From Paenisporosarcina sp. HGH0030 (GTDB lineage: Bacteria > Bacillota > Bacilli > Bacillales_A > Planococcaceae): DNA of 64,000 bases. Below the pieces are notes generated by a model, which had not been told where the DNA came from, ran no database searches, and was given only the letters and a program-made list of their open reading frames with translations. Positions 46,007-54,629 of this stretch are shown here, piece by piece (positions within the stretch are counted from its first letter, which is position 1; each line of letters opens with the position of its first letter). The stretch is from contig NZ_KE150422.1 of assembly GCF_000411295.1 (NCBI RefSeq), positions 249,126 to 313,125 on the forward strand, given 5' to 3'. Both the position numbers and the translations under genes were made by a program.

Positions 46007-46047
46007 TGTTCATTCAAAACGAATTCTGTCCACTCGCTACCAACATT
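46007..46047. repeat. second locus with 21-bp degenerate repeats
   Basis: Two units start at 46007 (TGTTCATTCAAAAC...) and 46027 (TGTCCACTCGCTAC...), 20-21 bp long and like those at 27285-27409. A possible third, broken unit precedes at about 45978. Confidence 0.4.
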
Positions 46048-46080
46048 GATGATTCCACTCAATAAAGACACACCTATAAA

Positions 46081-46650
46081 TCAAACGTTATTGCGATGTT
46101 CAATCAAACGTGGTGCAGCAACGAAAATGATGGAGCACACAATTGCTGTCAAAATAATGGAAGGAATCATATAACCGCCGTTATATACGAGCGAATAAAT
46201 CCAAACGTTCTTGCCTTCTGCAGCTTCTGAAAAGAAAATAACTCCTGCGATTACGTGTGTAAAGAACCGGAAGAGCCCACCAAAAACAGCTCCCAATACG
46301 ATATAAGTAATCATTTTTCCTTTACGCTGCTCATTTTTTGCTTGTATTACTTTATGTCTGACAAGTGCTGCTAAGCCAACAACTGTGAACGCTACGAAAT
46401 AATCCAGGAAACCTTGGGCAGGAGTTAAAATATAAGCTCTTCCCGCTAAAATTTGAAGGACCCCAATAATCAGACCCGTGCTCAAACCTCCCGCAAGCCC
46501 CCATCGAATAGCCATCAATACGATTGGTACCATGACAAGACTAATAGATCCGCCCTGGAACCATAAGTTAATAGAAAGCATATCCAATACCAATCCGATT
46601 CCTGCAAAAATAGCCACTTCAATTAATAATAACAACTTACTTCGATTCAT
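46081..46650 (-). CDS. thiT: thiamine transporter ThiT (ECF substrate-binding component)
   Basis: A 189-residue membrane protein with six hydrophobic segments, the S component of an energy-coupling-factor transporter for thiamine (YuaJ in B. subtilis). Family features are IEVAIFAGIGLVLDMLSI near the N-terminus (AxxxA-type helix 1 that docks EcfT) and the thiamine-site loop with LTPAQGFLDYFVAF and residues of HVIAGVIFF. It needs EcfAA'T from elsewhere. A TPP riboswitch and terminator lie in front, which fixes the vitamin identity. The start at 46650 has AAAGGAGG 7 nt upstream. Confidence 0.93.
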   Translation of the reverse strand: MNRSKLLLLIEVAIFAGIGLVLDMLSINLWFQGGSISLVMVPIVLMAIRWGLAGGLSTGLIIGVLQILAGRAYILTPAQGFLDYFVAFTVVGLAALVRHKVIQAKNEQRKGKMITYIVLGAVFGGLFRFFTHVIAGVIFFSEAAEGKNVWIYSLVYNGGYMIPSIILTAIVCSIIFVAAPRLIEHRNNV

Positions 46651-46706
46651 CTTGCTTCCTCCTTTTGCGATGTACTGCAAATCGCATGTCAGGGTGAAAA
46701 AACCAT

Positions 46707-46743
46707 AAAAAAACAACCTCAGGGACAGAGCCTGACGTCGTTG
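46707..46743 (-). terminator. riboswitch-controlled terminator of thiT
   Basis: On the minus strand CAACGACGTCAGG and CCTGAGGTTG pair and lead into seven Ts, directly after the TPP aptamer and before the thiT binding site. Binding of thiamine pyrophosphate should favour this stem. Confidence 0.75.
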
Positions 46744-46757
46744 GAGTCGGTTTCTAT

Positions 46758-46845
46758 CCACATCCCTGCGCAAGCATTAACTTACAGGTTCAAAGGGTTA
46801 GAACGTTCCTCGCTCACTCTCAGCCATTACAGGCTCCCCTTGTGG
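46758..46845 (-). promoter_or_regulatory. TPP (THI-box) riboswitch aptamer
   Basis: The minus strand has all core blocks in order: P1 strand CCACA, GGGGAGCC, the CTGAGA sensor loop (GGCTGAGAG), ACCCTTTGAACCTG, GCGCAGGGA and the closing TGTGG. It precedes thiT with a terminator between, so it should switch off transcription when TPP is abundant. Confidence 0.95.
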
Positions 46846-46984
46846 TAAATACATCTAATTTTGATATTACGGGTTAATTGTAACCAAAGAGGGAAAGAGA
46901 AGCAAGAGGGTTTCGTTAGTTCTGTGACTTTTGGAACAGCGGTAGTATACTGAATATAAAAATTTATTGAGGATGTGAAGTTAC

Positions 46985-48055
46985 ATGATCGAGTTATTGA
47001 AAAATTTGGTAGCAATTAAAAGTGATACAGAAGAAGGTGCCAATGAAGCACTTCGATTTTGTTCAAAATGGCTCGATAGTCATGAAATCACACATGAAGT
47101 TCTTGAAAATGAAGGCCGATTGATGATTCACGCTGAAATCGGACAAGGTCCCACAACCATCGTATGGAATGGCCATGTGGATGTAGTACCTGGAAAAATC
47201 GAGCAATTCAATCCCGTTATCGAAGGCGACCGCTTGTATGGTCGTGGATCCGCAGATATGAAAGCTGGAGTGGCAGCCATGATGGAAGCGTTCCGACGTA
47301 CTTATTCTGCAAGGGAAGAACTTAAGCAACGCATTGTTTTACATATTGTAACGGATGAAGAAACGGGTGGAAGTAAAACATCCGGTCATCTTGTAGAAAT
47401 TGGTCGCTCAGGTGACTTTGTCATTTGCGGAGAACCAACTCACATGAAACTAAGTGTTCAATCGAAAGGAATTCTGCATGCGGATGTCACTTTGTTCGGA
47501 AAAGCTGCCCACGGATCCCGTCCATGGGAAGGAACGAATGCCATTGAAGCAGCCTTTAAATTTAATGAACAATTAAAGACACTACCATTTACGAAAGCAA
47601 GCAATCCATATTACGAATATCCTTCCATTAACTTGGCTAAAATCCAGGCAGGCGATCGATATAATGTCGTACCTGATGAATGTCTAGTTAACTACGATAT
47701 TCGCTTTGTTCCAGGACAAAAATGGGAAGATATTATTGAAGAAATGACTGAACTTGCTCAATCTATTAACCCCAAAAATATTGTCAAACCTGGCGGTAAA
47801 ACACCCGCCATTACAACAACCGAAGATAATGCTTTTGTTCAATCTCTTGCTGGTGTTATAGCACAAGTAACCCAAAAAGAGGCTGTGTTATTCGGGCAGC
47901 ATGGAGCTGCGGATACACGTTACTATGCAAAAACTGGTGCTGGAGCAATTGAGTTCGGACCAAGCGGAGACGACTGGCACGGACCAGGAGAGTATGTATT
48001 GATATCATCCGTTGAGCAATATGCAGACATTTTAACGAAATATGCATTGATTTGA
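46985..48055 (+). CDS. M20 family peptidase (ArgE/DapE type)
   Basis: A 356-residue zinc-dependent deacylase/peptidase of family M20. Metal ligands: His in NGHVDVVPG (about 60-68) with its Asp, Asp in GRGSADMKAG, the Glu-Glu pair in TDEETGGSKTSGH, and a C-terminal His in DDWHGPGE. The dimerisation domain lies between about 165 and 270. Annotated relatives are called succinyl-diaminopimelate desuccinylase or acetylornithine deacetylase, but this isolated copy more likely processes peptides or N-acyl amino acids. No biosynthetic neighbours. The ATG follows a GAGGATGTGAAG site. Confidence 0.88.
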   Translation: MIELLKNLVAIKSDTEEGANEALRFCSKWLDSHEITHEVLENEGRLMIHAEIGQGPTTIVWNGHVDVVPGKIEQFNPVIEGDRLYGRGSADMKAGVAAMMEAFRRTYSAREELKQRIVLHIVTDEETGGSKTSGHLVEIGRSGDFVICGEPTHMKLSVQSKGILHADVTLFGKAAHGSRPWEGTNAIEAAFKFNEQLKTLPFTKASNPYYEYPSINLAKIQAGDRYNVVPDECLVNYDIRFVPGQKWEDIIEEMTELAQSINPKNIVKPGGKTPAITTTEDNAFVQSLAGVIAQVTQKEAVLFGQHGAADTRYYAKTGAGAIEFGPSGDDWHGPGEYVLISSVEQYADILTKYALI

Positions 48056-48112
48056 AACCTCTATTAATGTTGTAACGTATTAAAGGCAGTAAGCATTAAA
48101 GGAGGAGTATTA

Positions 48113-48466
48113 ATGGATAATCAACGTATATTATCCGCTTTGTGTTATTTCAGTATTTTATTCGCTCCATTCTTATTGCCATTAATCGTATATTTCGTTT
48201 CACCGACAGCTGAGGTTAAGTATCATGCGAAACGCTCTCTTCTGTCACACTTGATTCCCGTGGTGCTCGGAATTGTCGGGTTCATTGTATTAGTGATTGG
48301 TTCAATCGCAGTATTCAGCACGACAGTTGATGGCACTGTAGAGCCTAGCACATCATTTAACTTCCTGACTGCAGGACTTCCTTTCTTGTTTATTGCAGTG
48401 TATGGTATTCTTTATCTTATTGTATTGATCTGGAATATCATCCAAGGAATTAAAGTACTGCAATAG
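48113..48466 (+). CDS. DUF4870 family membrane protein
   Basis: A 117-residue protein with three hydrophobic segments (about 8-30, 45-68 and 85-112) and the family block QRILSALCYFSILFAPFLLPLIVYFVS (seen as QRILSALCYFS then ILFAPFLLPLIVYF). Function is unknown; the family is common in Bacillales (YwzB-like). AAAGGAGGAGTATTA precedes the ATG. It lies 57 bp after the M20 gene. Confidence 0.75.
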   Translation: MDNQRILSALCYFSILFAPFLLPLIVYFVSPTAEVKYHAKRSLLSHLIPVVLGIVGFIVLVIGSIAVFSTTVDGTVEPSTSFNFLTAGLPFLFIAVYGILYLIVLIWNIIQGIKVLQ

Positions 48467-48527
48467 GTTTACCTTGGGCTCTTTACGGGAATTAAATTAA
48501 TGTACAATACTGACAGGAGCGATACAC

Positions 48528-48647
48528 ATGAGAATCGGTAACTTAGTTAAGACAGCTGTAAAGTTTGCGCCAATTATTATTCCAATCGTAAAAAAAGTAT
48601 TGGATTCAAGAAAACGCTCCACAACAATAACATATCCACGCAAATAA
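48528..48647 (+). CDS. 39-residue basic peptide
   Basis: A short frame with a good binding site (GACAGGAGCGATACAC before the ATG) and a strong terminator directly after its stop. The product is basic with an amphipathic, Ile/Val-rich middle (FAPIIIPIVKKVLDS) and ends STTITYPRK. No family recognised. Such peptides may be membrane-associated or antimicrobial-like, but nothing nearby (no export or immunity gene) supports that. Confidence 0.55.
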   Translation: MRIGNLVKTAVKFAPIIIPIVKKVLDSRKRSTTITYPRK

Positions 48648-48685
48648 AAAGTTGGAACTCATTAATCTGAGTTCCAACTTTTTTT
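48646..48685. terminator. bidirectional terminator at 48.65 kb
   Basis: AAAAAGTTGGAACTC pairs with GAGTTCCAACTTTTT, a 15-bp perfect stem with A and T runs on both sides, between two convergent genes. Confidence 0.9.
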
Positions 48686-49589
48686 ATATCATCGTTTTCA
48701 TTTCAGATATGGCAATATAATCTTCTTCCAAAAATGATGATGGCAGTGCGGCAGATTCATCTCCAGCTGCCGTTGCCTTTGCTCCTTGACGGTCTTTCAT
48801 AATCTGTTCGAAGCTCAGTGGATTTGCAGGAGGAATCTCCCCTGCCAATACCTGCATGCCACCTTTAGCATAGACATTGAAGAAGCTGTTAGCCATGGCT
48901 CTGTATCCTTCAGCATTCGGATGCACATCAGCAGGGTTCGGTACTTTGCCAGTGGCTTGATCTCCAAATGCAGTTTCCACAGATACAAATTTCACACCCG
49001 CTTCTTTTGCCACGTTTGCCAAAATTTGATTCAATCGATTCAGTTGTTTCGCAGTACCGACTTTTTGTGAGTCACGAGCATGCGGATAGGCAAAATAATA
49101 ACCCATTACATACACTTCCGCTTTTGGTGCAATCTTTTTCAACTCTGCAAGCATGGTCTTCATATTCTTTCGTACATTGTTCAAAGAATAGTCTGCTGGG
49201 ATTTGCTGAAATGACAGTGAACCTGATTTTGCATCTGATTTTATTAATCTCAGAAGATCGTTTGCTCCAGCAGATATCGTGATGAGATTTGCATTTTGTA
49301 GCAAAGGTTTTGCTTCTTTCGATTGGACTCGCTTCAACACATCAGCGCTCGTAAATCCTGGGAACGCCAAATCTTTTGAGTAGAAGGCCAGTGGTTGATT
49401 TCTCGCAATTTCTTGGGCAATTAAATCACTGTAACCAGTATCAATCTCACGTGTCGGGGTTTGACCTGCCGCAAGTGAGTCACCGAGAGCCACATAAGAA
49501 ACTGGTCCAATTACTTGAGCGCTTGTCTGTAATGGCACTAAAAACAGGCCCAGACTGAACAACACGACAGTTAGTTTTTTGATAATCAT
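48684..49589 (-). CDS. secreted SGNH/GDSL esterase
   Basis: A 301-residue secreted hydrolase. A signal peptide (about 1-25, ending TSA-Q) is followed by the GDSL block YVALGDSLAAGQ with the nucleophile Ser (about 38), the GAND block (oxyanion Asn, about 107) and the catalytic DVHPNAEGY (Asp-x-x-His, about 222-230). It resembles YpmR-like lipases of Bacillus; the substrate (lipid or acetylated sugar) is unknown. AAGGTGATGTC precedes the ATG. It lies 9 bp after the M29 aminopeptidase and is probably in the same operon. Confidence 0.85.
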   Translation of the reverse strand: MIIKKLTVVLFSLGLFLVPLQTSAQVIGPVSYVALGDSLAAGQTPTREIDTGYSDLIAQEIARNQPLAFYSKDLAFPGFTSADVLKRVQSKEAKPLLQNANLITISAGANDLLRLIKSDAKSGSLSFQQIPADYSLNNVRKNMKTMLAELKKIAPKAEVYVMGYYFAYPHARDSQKVGTAKQLNRLNQILANVAKEAGVKFVSVETAFGDQATGKVPNPADVHPNAEGYRAMANSFFNVYAKGGMQVLAGEIPPANPLSFEQIMKDRQGAKATAAGDESAALPSSFLEEDYIAISEMKTMI

Positions 49590-49598
49590 GACATCACC

Positions 49599-50828
49599 TT
49601 AAAATGCCCAATTACCTTTGCGGAAAATCGGTTCTCTTGTACCATCTTCGTATTCGCCATCAATGTCCATTTCTGCACTGCCTATCATGAAATCTTCATG
49701 AGTGATTGATGTATTTAATCCTAAAGCACGAAGCTGTGCTTCTTCTAAGTCCCGTGCACCCTCAACGCATGTTGGATACGCTTCGCCAATTGCTAAATGG
49801 TTAGAGGCATTTTCATCAAATAATGTGTTGTAGAACAAAATTCCAGAAGATGAAATCGGTGATTCATGAGGTACCAATGCCAACTCCCCTAAATAAGCAG
49901 AGCCTTCATCATGTTGAATGAGTTGCTGCAATAAGTCATTCCCTACTTCAGCCTCAGCCTTCACGATCTTTCCTTTTTCAAATGTTAACGTAAATTTGTC
50001 TATGATATTACCTTGATATACAAATGGTTTAGTATTACGGACATAGCCATTTACACCAAATTTTAATGGAGCAGTGTACACTTCTTCAGTCGGCATATTC
50101 GCAATAAACGCTGTTCTGTTAGGTGTTCTGCTGGCACCGGACATCCAAATATGTTTATCCGGCAATTCGATTATCAAATCCGTGCCTGGTGCTTTATAAA
50201 TAATTTTTTTGAAACGTTTATCATTTAAAGCTGTTGCACGGGCTTCCAAATCGCGGATATGTGTTTTCCATTGATCAACAGCAGTTCCATCTCCGATGCG
50301 TACGGTTTTAAAAATCGTTTCCCATAGCATGGATAACTGCTCTTCTTTTGGCAAATCCGGGAATACTTTGGCTGCCCACATCTCTGAAGGTATAGCTACA
50401 ATCGACCAAGCAATTTTATCTGACATGACGGAAGCGCGATATTTTTCCAATGCACGGCCAGCCACTTTTTGTTGATCGGAAATGCGTTTGGCAGGAATTC
50501 CAGCCAATAAATCAGGATCTTCTGCATCAATCCACAACAAAGCTCCCTGCTGATCGATCAATTCTTCACGCTGTGTAACCATCCATGCAGGAAATTCGTG
50601 CATAGCGGAATCTGGTGCCAACTCATAAAAAGCACGATTTATCGGTCCATCTGAGAAATTCACATGGACACGCTTTGCTCCAGCTTCATATGATTTCTTC
50701 ACAACCAAACGCGTAAAATCAAGGGTATCAGTCGTTGTATTTATCAATACATATTGACCAGGTTGGACATTGATTCCAACGCGAACTGCCAAATCTGCAT
50801 ATTCGGCTAGTTTCTCTTCAAATGTCAT
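49599..50828 (-). CDS. second M29 aminopeptidase
   Basis: A 409-residue paralogue of the M29 gene at 36337-37569. It keeps the metal ligand blocks (MPTEEVYTAP, LGELALVPHES, SNHLAIGEAYP and HEDFMIGSAEMDIDG). About half of the residues match the first copy by eye. The ATG overlaps the stop of the helicase gene by 4 bp (ATGA), so translation is linked to it. The pairing of an aminopeptidase with a helicase and an esterase has no clear logic beyond shared expression. Confidence 0.92.
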   Translation of the reverse strand: MTFEEKLAEYADLAVRVGINVQPGQYVLINTTTDTLDFTRLVVKKSYEAGAKRVHVNFSDGPINRAFYELAPDSAMHEFPAWMVTQREELIDQQGALLWIDAEDPDLLAGIPAKRISDQQKVAGRALEKYRASVMSDKIAWSIVAIPSEMWAAKVFPDLPKEEQLSMLWETIFKTVRIGDGTAVDQWKTHIRDLEARATALNDKRFKKIIYKAPGTDLIIELPDKHIWMSGASRTPNRTAFIANMPTEEVYTAPLKFGVNGYVRNTKPFVYQGNIIDKFTLTFEKGKIVKAEAEVGNDLLQQLIQHDEGSAYLGELALVPHESPISSSGILFYNTLFDENASNHLAIGEAYPTCVEGARDLEEAQLRALGLNTSITHEDFMIGSAEMDIDGEYEDGTREPIFRKGNWAF

Positions 50829-51976
50829 TTCTTTTTCCCCCTTTGTTGCACCGTTTTTGAGGACCCTTCAATCAATTTACCTTGATCCCATACCTTTTGA
50901 ACGGGTTTTGAAGGCAATTCTTTCGTCCATTTTTTAAAATTCTTTTCGTCTGTGTAGGTTAATAAAGACAATACTTCCCCGTCAGCACCAGCACGGCCTG
51001 TTCGACCTGAACGGTGCAGATAAGGTTCTATTGAGTGCGGTACATCGACGTGAATGACATGAGTCAATCCTTCAATGTCAAGACCTCGTGCTGCAATATC
51101 TGTAGCGATCAGTATGCTTACTTCGCCTTTACGGAAAGAAGCCAATGCCTGCTTACGTTCTTCTTTTTTCATATCTGAGTGCAAGGCAACTATTTTTGCT
51201 TCACGGAATTTCAGTTTCGTTTCTTTCATCAACAATTGATCTAAATTATTGACAAATGCTAGACCCCGTAAGCCTTCTACGTGCGCCAACCGTCGCAATA
51301 AATCGGTTTTATCTCGTTCTTCTACTTTGACGAATGAATGGACCACTTTTCCTTGTGCTGGCAATTCTTCATGACTAACTTGAATTCGAATCGGCTCTTT
51401 CATCATGCGGCTTGCAACAAGCTCAATTTCTTCTGTTATTGTTGCTGAAACGACCACAATCTGTCTGTCATGATTAGACCCATCGATAAGCGCTTTAATG
51501 ATACCACGATGCTCACGGGCCAATAGTTGATCTCCCTCATCTAAAACAATATGTCGTATATCGTGCAATTTAAGTTTCTTTGATTTCATTAATTCATTCA
51601 AACGCCCCGGTGTTCCTACAACAATTGTGGGCTTTTTCTTTAATTTTTCCAATTGACGAGCCATATTGGCTCCTCCGATTAGTTGAGCAACCGTAATATC
51701 GGTATCTGCAGTCCACTCTCGCAATACTTCAACGATTTGCATGGATAGTTCCTGTGAAGGGGCAACGATAAGTGCTTGTGTTTTTTGAATGGCACCATTC
51801 ACTTGATTCAATATCGGCAATACATACGCCAAAGTTTTCCCTGATCCTGTCGGCGATTGTGCCACCACATCTTTTCCTTCCAGCATGCTAGGGATTAATT
51901 GTGACTGAACAGGCATTTCATATTCAAATTTCCATTTATTTTGAAGTTCTGGTTTTAAGTTTTCGATAAATGTCAT
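50825..51976 (-). CDS. DEAD-box-like RNA helicase (YfmL type)
   Basis: A 383-residue two-domain RNA helicase close to the minimal core size. Motif I is SPTGSGKT (about 41-48), motif Ia APSQELS, motif Ib TPGRLNE, motif II VLDEGDQ (DEGD in place of DEAD), motif III SAT, and motif VI HRSGRTGRAG. A full Q motif is hard to see, and the N-terminus is short. Length and features fit B. subtilis YfmL, which assists ribosome assembly. The basic C-terminal tail (ends QRGKKK) may bind RNA. GGTGGAATAACCC precedes the ATG. Confidence 0.85.
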   Translation of the reverse strand: MTFIENLKPELQNKWKFEYEMPVQSQLIPSMLEGKDVVAQSPTGSGKTLAYVLPILNQVNGAIQKTQALIVAPSQELSMQIVEVLREWTADTDITVAQLIGGANMARQLEKLKKKPTIVVGTPGRLNELMKSKKLKLHDIRHIVLDEGDQLLAREHRGIIKALIDGSNHDRQIVVVSATITEEIELVASRMMKEPIRIQVSHEELPAQGKVVHSFVKVEERDKTDLLRRLAHVEGLRGLAFVNNLDQLLMKETKLKFREAKIVALHSDMKKEERKQALASFRKGEVSILIATDIAARGLDIEGLTHVIHVDVPHSIEPYLHRSGRTGRAGADGEVLSLLTYTDEKNFKKWTKELPSKPVQKVWDQGKLIEGSSKTVQQRGKKK

Positions 51977-52105
51977 GGGTTATTCCACCTTTATAAATAC
52001 ATGCTCCTAGTGTACCACAAATCACTATCTTCAACCTTTTACTGATATATTCAGTCGTTTTCCCCATAATAAAAACCCTGTCCCCATGAAGGAGACAGAG
52101 TATGT

Positions 52106-52807
52106 TTAATCATTCAATTCGTAGCCGCATGCAAGTATGGCACTTTCAGCTAATACCATCAGCGAATCAATATAAGTTTCATCAAGATTCAGTTCTTTTT
52201 TGACAATCGATAATTCTGTACAGCCCAATATCAAATGATCGCAACCCAATTCGTTCATTTGATTGATGATTTGCTGCCATTTTAGAAAATCGACAGGTTG
52301 CCCAGCTTTGACGTCATCATAAATAACTGACATGACCAGTTTCTGAGTTTCCTCATCGGGTACAACCGGTTGAATGCCACTCTCTTTACAAGCCAGTTGG
52401 TAAACAGAAGCCGTCAATGTACCTGTTGTTGCCAGAATTCCTACTTTTTTGGCACCAATTTGAGCTGCACGTTTTGCCGTTTCGTTAATCATGTGCAATA
52501 CGGGAATTTCCGCTCCTTGTTGAATCTCTTTATAAAAAGAGTGAGCAGTATTGCACGGAACCGCCAACACTTCCGCACCAATAGATTTCAGTTTTGTAGC
52601 ATCGGAAATCATCACTGGCACTGGGTTGGCTTTCGATCGATCTAAGATATATGTTGTACGGTCTGGTATGGCCGTATTATTGGTAATCACCATGTTGACA
52701 TGCTGTTGATCGGTTTTCGCTTTCGTGCGTTTGACAATCATTTCACCAAGCAACATAGTGGCCAGGGGACCTACCCCTCCAATGATGCCTAATATTTTCG
52801 TCTTCAT
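52106..52807 (-). CDS. aspartate/glutamate racemase family protein
   Basis: A 233-residue PLP-independent racemase. The two catalytic cysteines are C85 in VPCNTAHSF and C196 in LGCTELSIV, and GVGPLAT at the N-terminus is typical of aspartate racemases. It lies 3 bp after a D-aspartate ligase-like gene, so its likely task is to supply D-aspartate for the peptidoglycan cross-bridge. Enterococcus faecium has a comparable ligase-racemase pair. Glutamate racemase (MurI) is a different branch, so this is not the general MurI. Confidence 0.85.
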   Translation of the reverse strand: MKTKILGIIGGVGPLATMLLGEMIVKRTKAKTDQQHVNMVITNNTAIPDRTTYILDRSKANPVPVMISDATKLKSIGAEVLAVPCNTAHSFYKEIQQGAEIPVLHMINETAKRAAQIGAKKVGILATTGTLTASVYQLACKESGIQPVVPDEETQKLVMSVIYDDVKAGQPVDFLKWQQIINQMNELGCDHLILGCTELSIVKKELNLDETYIDSLMVLAESAILACGYELND

Positions 52808-52810
52808 AAC

Positions 52811-54031
52811 TTATGACAAACCTTTGTTATTAAAGTATTTTTTGTATTTACGATAGTAATTCAAATTATTGAGCGTCAATTTCGCCCAACGTTTCGGATT
52901 GAAATCCTCTTTGTAGAATAAGTGATTTGTCACTTTTCCTTCTGAAATTAACTCCCTGGCTTCTTCTTTCAACAGCTCGTTTTGTGCGTATTTGAATAAT
53001 ACACCTTTAGGAATGATCATCCATAAGTGCTTGTCCTTCGCATACGTCAATGTTTGTGGAATATTGAGCATATGATCGTCTGCTACGTATTTCATCAAAT
53101 TATGTCCACTTGCCGTTACATAGTAACTGCTGCGGCCATTTCGCAAGTTGATTTCAAACAGTTTATATTCACCATCACGCAAATCCAGCTTCATATCAAA
53201 ATTCGCGAAGCCTGTGTAGCCAATATCTTCTAGGAATACACGAACTCGGTCAAGTAATGCCTCATCAAATGTATTAATGATTGCCGCATAGCTCCCGATT
53301 CCTTCTGGAGAATGTTCTTCGAGAATTGGATTTCCAAGTGACATGAGCTTAACTTCGCCATCTTTCCCAACGTATGCGTTCAACACGCGCATGTAGGAAT
53401 CGTCTCCAGGAATAAATTCCTGAATCGTTAAATTATCTTTGTAAGATGAGCTATAGATCGCTTCGATAATGGCGTTTTTTTCTGCTTCATCGTGTGCGAC
53501 AAACACTTTTTTCTTTCCAGGGAACGAGCAATTCCAGTACGCTACAGAGTTTGATGCTTTAATGATGATTGGATACATAAAGTCAATTGCAAACGTATCC
53601 TTCGTGTCATATGTGCATAGTGACGTTTTAGGATAGGCAAAGCCGTATTGCTCACAAATATTATAGAAGTTCTCTTTAAGAACGATGCGATCCATTAATT
53701 TTTCATCAATATATGGAACCGCGAAATAAGGCAGCAATTGCTCCTTATTTTTAATGATTAATTTTGCATAATCATCGCCACATGCAAGGAGCAAAAGCTT
53801 TTTGTCTGTATGTTCACCCGCCACTTTAATAAGTGCCGGAACGAATACGTCCTGTTCATTTAAACGCGGGATAACCTGAAAATCCAGGATTTTGCTGTCT
53901 TGTGTTGCGGATAAATTCATACGTCCAAGGACTAGCGGCTTTAAACCATAGGCTTCGTGAAAAGCACGTGCCATTCCATAAGCATTCATATCTGATCCAA
54001 GCAATATAGGTAAAAATGAATTTGTTGTCAT
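52811..54031 (-). CDS. ATP-grasp carboxylate-amine ligase, D-aspartate ligase-like
   Basis: A 406-residue ATP-grasp enzyme. It resembles the E. faecium D-aspartate ligase Asl over its length: ILLGSDMNAYGMARAFHEAYG near the N-terminus, EFIPGDDSYMRVLNAYV (about 207-223), and GYTGFANFDMKLD followed by the metal-binding FEINLRNGRSSYYVT (about 299-313). Asl activates the beta-carboxyl of D-Asp and attaches it to the epsilon-amine of Lys in peptidoglycan precursors. The adjacent racemase supports D-Asp. The start at 54031 has only a weak GAGAG about 12 nt upstream. D-Glu cannot be excluded, since related Planococcaceae use it. Confidence 0.75.
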   Translation of the reverse strand: MTTNSFLPILLGSDMNAYGMARAFHEAYGLKPLVLGRMNLSATQDSKILDFQVIPRLNEQDVFVPALIKVAGEHTDKKLLLLACGDDYAKLIIKNKEQLLPYFAVPYIDEKLMDRIVLKENFYNICEQYGFAYPKTSLCTYDTKDTFAIDFMYPIIIKASNSVAYWNCSFPGKKKVFVAHDEAEKNAIIEAIYSSSYKDNLTIQEFIPGDDSYMRVLNAYVGKDGEVKLMSLGNPILEEHSPEGIGSYAAIINTFDEALLDRVRVFLEDIGYTGFANFDMKLDLRDGEYKLFEINLRNGRSSYYVTASGHNLMKYVADDHMLNIPQTLTYAKDKHLWMIIPKGVLFKYAQNELLKEEARELISEGKVTNHLFYKEDFNPKRWAKLTLNNLNYYRKYKKYFNNKGLS

Positions 54032-54119
54032 TGTGATATCAACTCTCTTTTCCAAAAAAACATAGTTTGTGTTTATATTGTAACGTGAATTACGGTTTTC
54101 TCCGAGCAATTACTTTTTG

Positions 54120-54437
54120 TTAGAATGCATATGCCATTGAAATGAGCAAAAGCTCACTCCACGCGAAGCCTGAAAAGGTAAGTCCAAAGGGTTCTCCTGC
54201 CTGCGAAAAATCCGCAGGAACAGTGATGAATGGTGTACCTGCGGCAGCACCGATACAGCACACATGATCTTGAGGAAAGACCACGGCATCAAGTTGGAAT
54301 CGTCCATCGACTTACTTATCGCAATTATACATGAAAACCAAATCCTCAGAAGTCATTTCATTACTAGATCCTACATATCAGCAATGGTTGCCTCATCCAG
54401 CCAATCCTTGATAAATTTTTTGCGCTTTGTTTGACTC
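54120..54437 (-). pseudogene. internally deleted amidase gene
   Basis: An intact start (GGGAGGAGTTCTC then ATG at 54437) leads into KFIKDWLDEATIADM, a stop, then in another frame NEMTSEDLVFMYN, which is the N-terminus of GatA-like amidases. Directly after, VDGRFQLDAVVFP and GTPFITVPADFSQAG, then GEPFGLTFSGFAWSE, are the C-terminus of the same family, ending at 54120. The catalytic Ser-Ser-Lys core (some 350 residues) is gone. One deletion plus a stop and a frameshift explain the remains. Confidence 0.75.
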
Positions 54438-54582
54438 ATGAGAACTCCTCCCAAACATTTCGCTTCCCGACATCTCATTCAATCATTTATTAATCACTTC
54501 AATGTGAAATTATATCATTTTTCCCCAGTTAATTTAATGTCACTTTTTATCTGTTTTATGAACCTATATCAACAGACCCACA
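54438..54582. other. noncoding stretch
   Basis: AT-rich DNA between the amidase remnant and the terminator of the next gene; nothing supported within it. Confidence 0.5.
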
Positions 54583-54622
54583 AAAAAGAGCCAGAGTAAC
54601 TGGATCGCTCCTGTTACTCTGA
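54583..54622 (-). terminator. terminator of the FbpA-like gene
   Basis: On the minus strand CAGAGTAAC and GTTACTCTG pair, followed by GCTC and six Ts. Confidence 0.8.
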
Positions 54623-54629
54623 CACCTAA

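Noticed and set aside
54110-54307. 65-codon frame overlapping the amidase remnant
   Set aside because: It is a different frame of the amidase C-terminus; the family match is in the neighbouring frame.
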